Source: Lachnospiraceae bacterium (GTDB lineage: Bacteria; Bacillota; Clostridia; Lachnospirales; Lachnospiraceae). Taken from it: a DNA stretch of 6,986 nt. The stretch spans positions 1 through 6,986 of the forward strand of contig JAFSWJ010000241.1 in NCBI GenBank assembly GCA_017444545.1, read 5' to 3'. Positions 5,776-6,986 of this stretch are shown piece by piece. The position numbers and the translations under genes are program-made. Position 1 is the stretch's first letter. Each line of letters begins with the position of its first letter. Under the pieces are notes generated by a model. The model was not told the origin of the DNA and ran no database searches. It saw nothing but the letters and a program-made list of their open reading frames with translations.

Positions 5776-5836
5776 AATAACAACCGTGTGGGACAGAGAA
5801 ACGTCCCCTGACCCACCCTGAGCCACCCCCTGTCCA
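5776..5836. repeat. Palindromic intergenic repeat, copy E (decayed, right arm multiplied)
   Basis: The first 35 bp (5776-5810) are identical to 5735-5769 in copy D. The left arm TGGGACAG (5789-5796) faces a mutated right arm CTGACCCA (5808-5815). After that the arm recurs in degenerate tandem form: CCCTGACCCA (5806-5815), CCCTGAGCCA (5816-5825) and CCCTGTCCA (5828-5836). It ends 7 nt before the CIRCE operator. Copies D and E look like a tandem duplication followed by decay and slippage in E. Confidence 0.8.
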
Positions 5837-5843
5837 AAAATGA

Positions 5844-5870
5844 TTAGCACTCACTGCTTGACAGTGCTAA
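5844..5870. promoter_or_regulatory. CIRCE operator (HrcA binding site) of clpB
   Basis: TTAGCACTC (5844-5852), a 9-nt spacer and CAGTGCTAA (5862-5870) match the CIRCE consensus TTAGCACTC-N9-GAGTGCTAA at 17 of 18 arm positions. The single deviation is C for G at the first base of the right arm. CIRCE is bound by the heat-shock repressor HrcA, so the downstream gene should be derepressed on heat or protein-misfolding stress. Confidence 0.95.
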
Positions 5871-5886
5871 CAATTTGTGTTACAAA
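5858..5886 (+). promoter_or_regulatory. clpB promoter, -35 embedded in CIRCE
   Basis: A perfect -35 TTGACA (5858-5863) overlaps the CIRCE spacer and right arm. A 17-nt spacer then leads to a modest -10 TACAAA (5881-5886). Bound HrcA would directly cover the -35 box. The leader to the ATG is about 27 nt and contains a strong AAGGGAGG ribosome binding site (5904-5911). Confidence 0.75.
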
Positions 5887-5919
5887 TAGATAGAAATGAA
5901 ACGAAGGGAGGTTTTTATT

Positions 5920-6986
5920 ATGAATATAAGCAGATTTACTCAAAATTCGATAAAAGCCGTGAACGAATGTGAAAGATATGCTCTTGAGTACGGAAATCAG
6001 GAGATAGAGCAGGAGCATCTGCTGTACAGCCTGCTCATGATAGAGGACTCGCTGATCGCAAAGCTGGTTGAAAAGATGGGTATAGACGAACCCTCTTTTG
6101 TGGACAGGGTGGTTCAGGGCATCGAAAAGAGGACCAAGGTCCAGGGCAGCGGCCAGCTCTACATTGGAAAGGACCTGAACAGGGCGCTCATCGAGGCCGA
6201 GGATGAGGCAAAGGCCATGGGAGATGCCTATGTGTCGGTGGAGCATCTCTTTCTGGCGCTCATCAAAAAACCGAACAAAGAGATGAAGGAGATACTGAAG
6301 GAGTACGGCATCACCCGCGACAGATTCCTTTCGGCACTTTCCACGGTACGGGGTAATCAGAGCGTGAACTCGGATAATCCCGAGGCGACCTATGATACCC
6401 TTGAAAAATACGGGACGAATCTGGTGGAAAGAGCCAGGGATCAGAAGCTTGATCCTGTCATAGGAAGAGATGCCGAGATCAGGAACGTCATCAGGATCCT
6501 GTCAAGAAAGACAAAGAACAACCCGGTTCTCATCGGTGAACCGGGAGTCGGAAAGACAGCGGCAGTCGAGGGTCTGGCACAGAGAATAGTAGCAGGCGAT
6601 GTTCCCGAGGGCCTCAAAGACAAGGAGATCTTTGCGCTTGACATGGGAGCGCTTGTTGCCGGAGCAAAGTACAGAGGCGACTTTGAGGAAAGACTAAAGG
6701 CTGTTCTTGAGGAGATCAGGAAATCCGAGGGACGGATCCTGCTTTTTATCGATGAGCTGCATACCATAGTGGGTGCCGGAAAGACGGAAGGTTCCATGGA
6801 TGCCGGAAATATGTTAAAACCCATGCTGGCGCGCGGTGAGCTTCACTGCATAGGCGCGACCACCCTTGATGAATACAGGAAATATATCGAAAAGGATCCT
6901 GCGCTTGAAAGGCGTTTCCAGCCGGTGCTGGTGGATGAGCCCACGGTTGAGGATATCATATCGATACTGCGTGGTCTGAAGGAAAG
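5920..6986 (+). CDS. clpB: ATP-dependent disaggregase ClpB, N-terminal part (cut by window end)
   Basis: The first 355 codons of a protein usually near 860 residues. ClpB is a cytoplasmic hexameric AAA+ chaperone that pulls polypeptides out of aggregates together with DnaK/DnaJ/GrpE. Residues 1-145 are the Clp N-domain pair ([30 protein letters not shown]; second half at [10 protein letters not shown]). Residues 161-184 ([24 protein letters not shown]) are the typical ClpB lead into the first AAA+ domain. That domain has Walker A GEPGVGKT (206-213), pore-loop Tyr251 in [10 protein letters not shown], Walker B ILLFIDE (273-279), sensor region GATT (312-315) and arginine fingers R331-R332 (ALERRFQ). 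The N-domain and the LEKYGTNL segment favour ClpB over ClpC. The start has AAGGGAGG 8 nt upstream. The coiled-coil middle domain and second AAA+ domain lie beyond the window. CIRCE upstream places it in the HrcA regulon. Confidence 0.97.
   Translation, partial: MNISRFTQNSIKAVNECERYALEYGNQEIEQEHLLYSLLMIEDSLIAKLVEKMGIDEPSFVDRVVQGIEKRTKVQGSGQLYIGKDLNRALIEAEDEAKAMGDAYVSVEHLFLALIKKPNKEMKEILKEYGITRDRFLSALSTVRGNQSVNSDNPEATYDTLEKYGTNLVERARDQKLDPVIGRDAEIRNVIRILSRKTKNNPVLIGEPGVGKTAAVEGLAQRIVAGDVPEGLKDKEIFALDMGALVAGAKYRGDFEERLKAVLEEIRKSEGRILLFIDELHTIVGAGKTEGSMDAGNMLKPMLARGELHCIGATTLDEYRKYIEKDPALERRFQPVLVDEPTVEDIISILRGLKE

Noticed and set aside
5525..5821. 98-codon + strand reading frame across repeats C, D and E
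   Set aside because: It begins within the end of the InlB-like gene, has no ribosome binding site, and its peptide is just translation of the palindromes (VGQGTFLCP, VGQRNVPCP). This is a typical artefact of such repeats.
3202..5836. CRISPR array
   Set aside because: The repeats are irregularly spaced, differ in orientation and core, and lack uniform spacers; no cas gene is present.
5665..5850. 61-codon - strand reading frame over repeats D and E
   Set aside because: It reads the same palindromes backward, has no start signal or protein-like composition, and runs into the CIRCE operator.

Overview
The window looks like chromosome from a Clostridia-class Firmicute, most likely Lachnospiraceae (Butyrivibrio-like). 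The grounds are moderate GC, strong AGGAGG-type ribosome binding sites, a YtrA-type GntR/ABC operon, LysM and InlB-like secreted proteins, and a CIRCE-controlled clpB. Every supported gene is on the + strand. The genus assignment is inference; no rRNA or other taxonomic marker is present.

Layout. (1) 1-3191 is the end of an operon: the C-terminus of a GntR/YtrA-family repressor, a YtrB-like ABC ATPase whose ATG overlaps the repressor's stop (ATGA), and a large ABC-2 type permease whose start lies 26 nt inside the ATPase gene. Together they form a regulator plus exporter module of the kind that often responds to cell-envelope stress. (2) 3192-3358 is intergenic and filled by two palindromic repeat elements, A and B. 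(3) 3359-4516 encodes an exported protein with a GLUG-like/beta-helix-like region, a short collagen-like Gly-X-Y linker and a C-terminal LysM domain. (4) 4517-4686 is a leader region with a clear sigma-A type promoter for the next gene. (5) 4687-5532 encodes an exported protein with two InlB/Listeria-Bacteroides-like repeats and a C-terminal CxxC plus His cluster. (6) 5533-5919 (387 nt) has no credible gene. It holds repeat element C, a separate long hairpin, the tandem elements D and E, then a CIRCE operator overlapping a promoter. (7) 5920 to the window end is the first 355 codons of clpB.

The most unusual content is the repeat family: five copies of a GGGACAG...CTGTCCC palindrome in the intergenic regions on both sides of the two secreted-protein genes. 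The copies show modular cores, covarying arms, one-sided arm multiplication and both orientations. They resemble REP/MITE-type elements mobilised by Y1 (RAYT-like) transposases, but no transposase is in the window. The genes themselves belong to recognisable families. I see no strong sign of an entirely new multi-gene system; the repeat family and the domain build of the two secreted proteins deserve the closest look.
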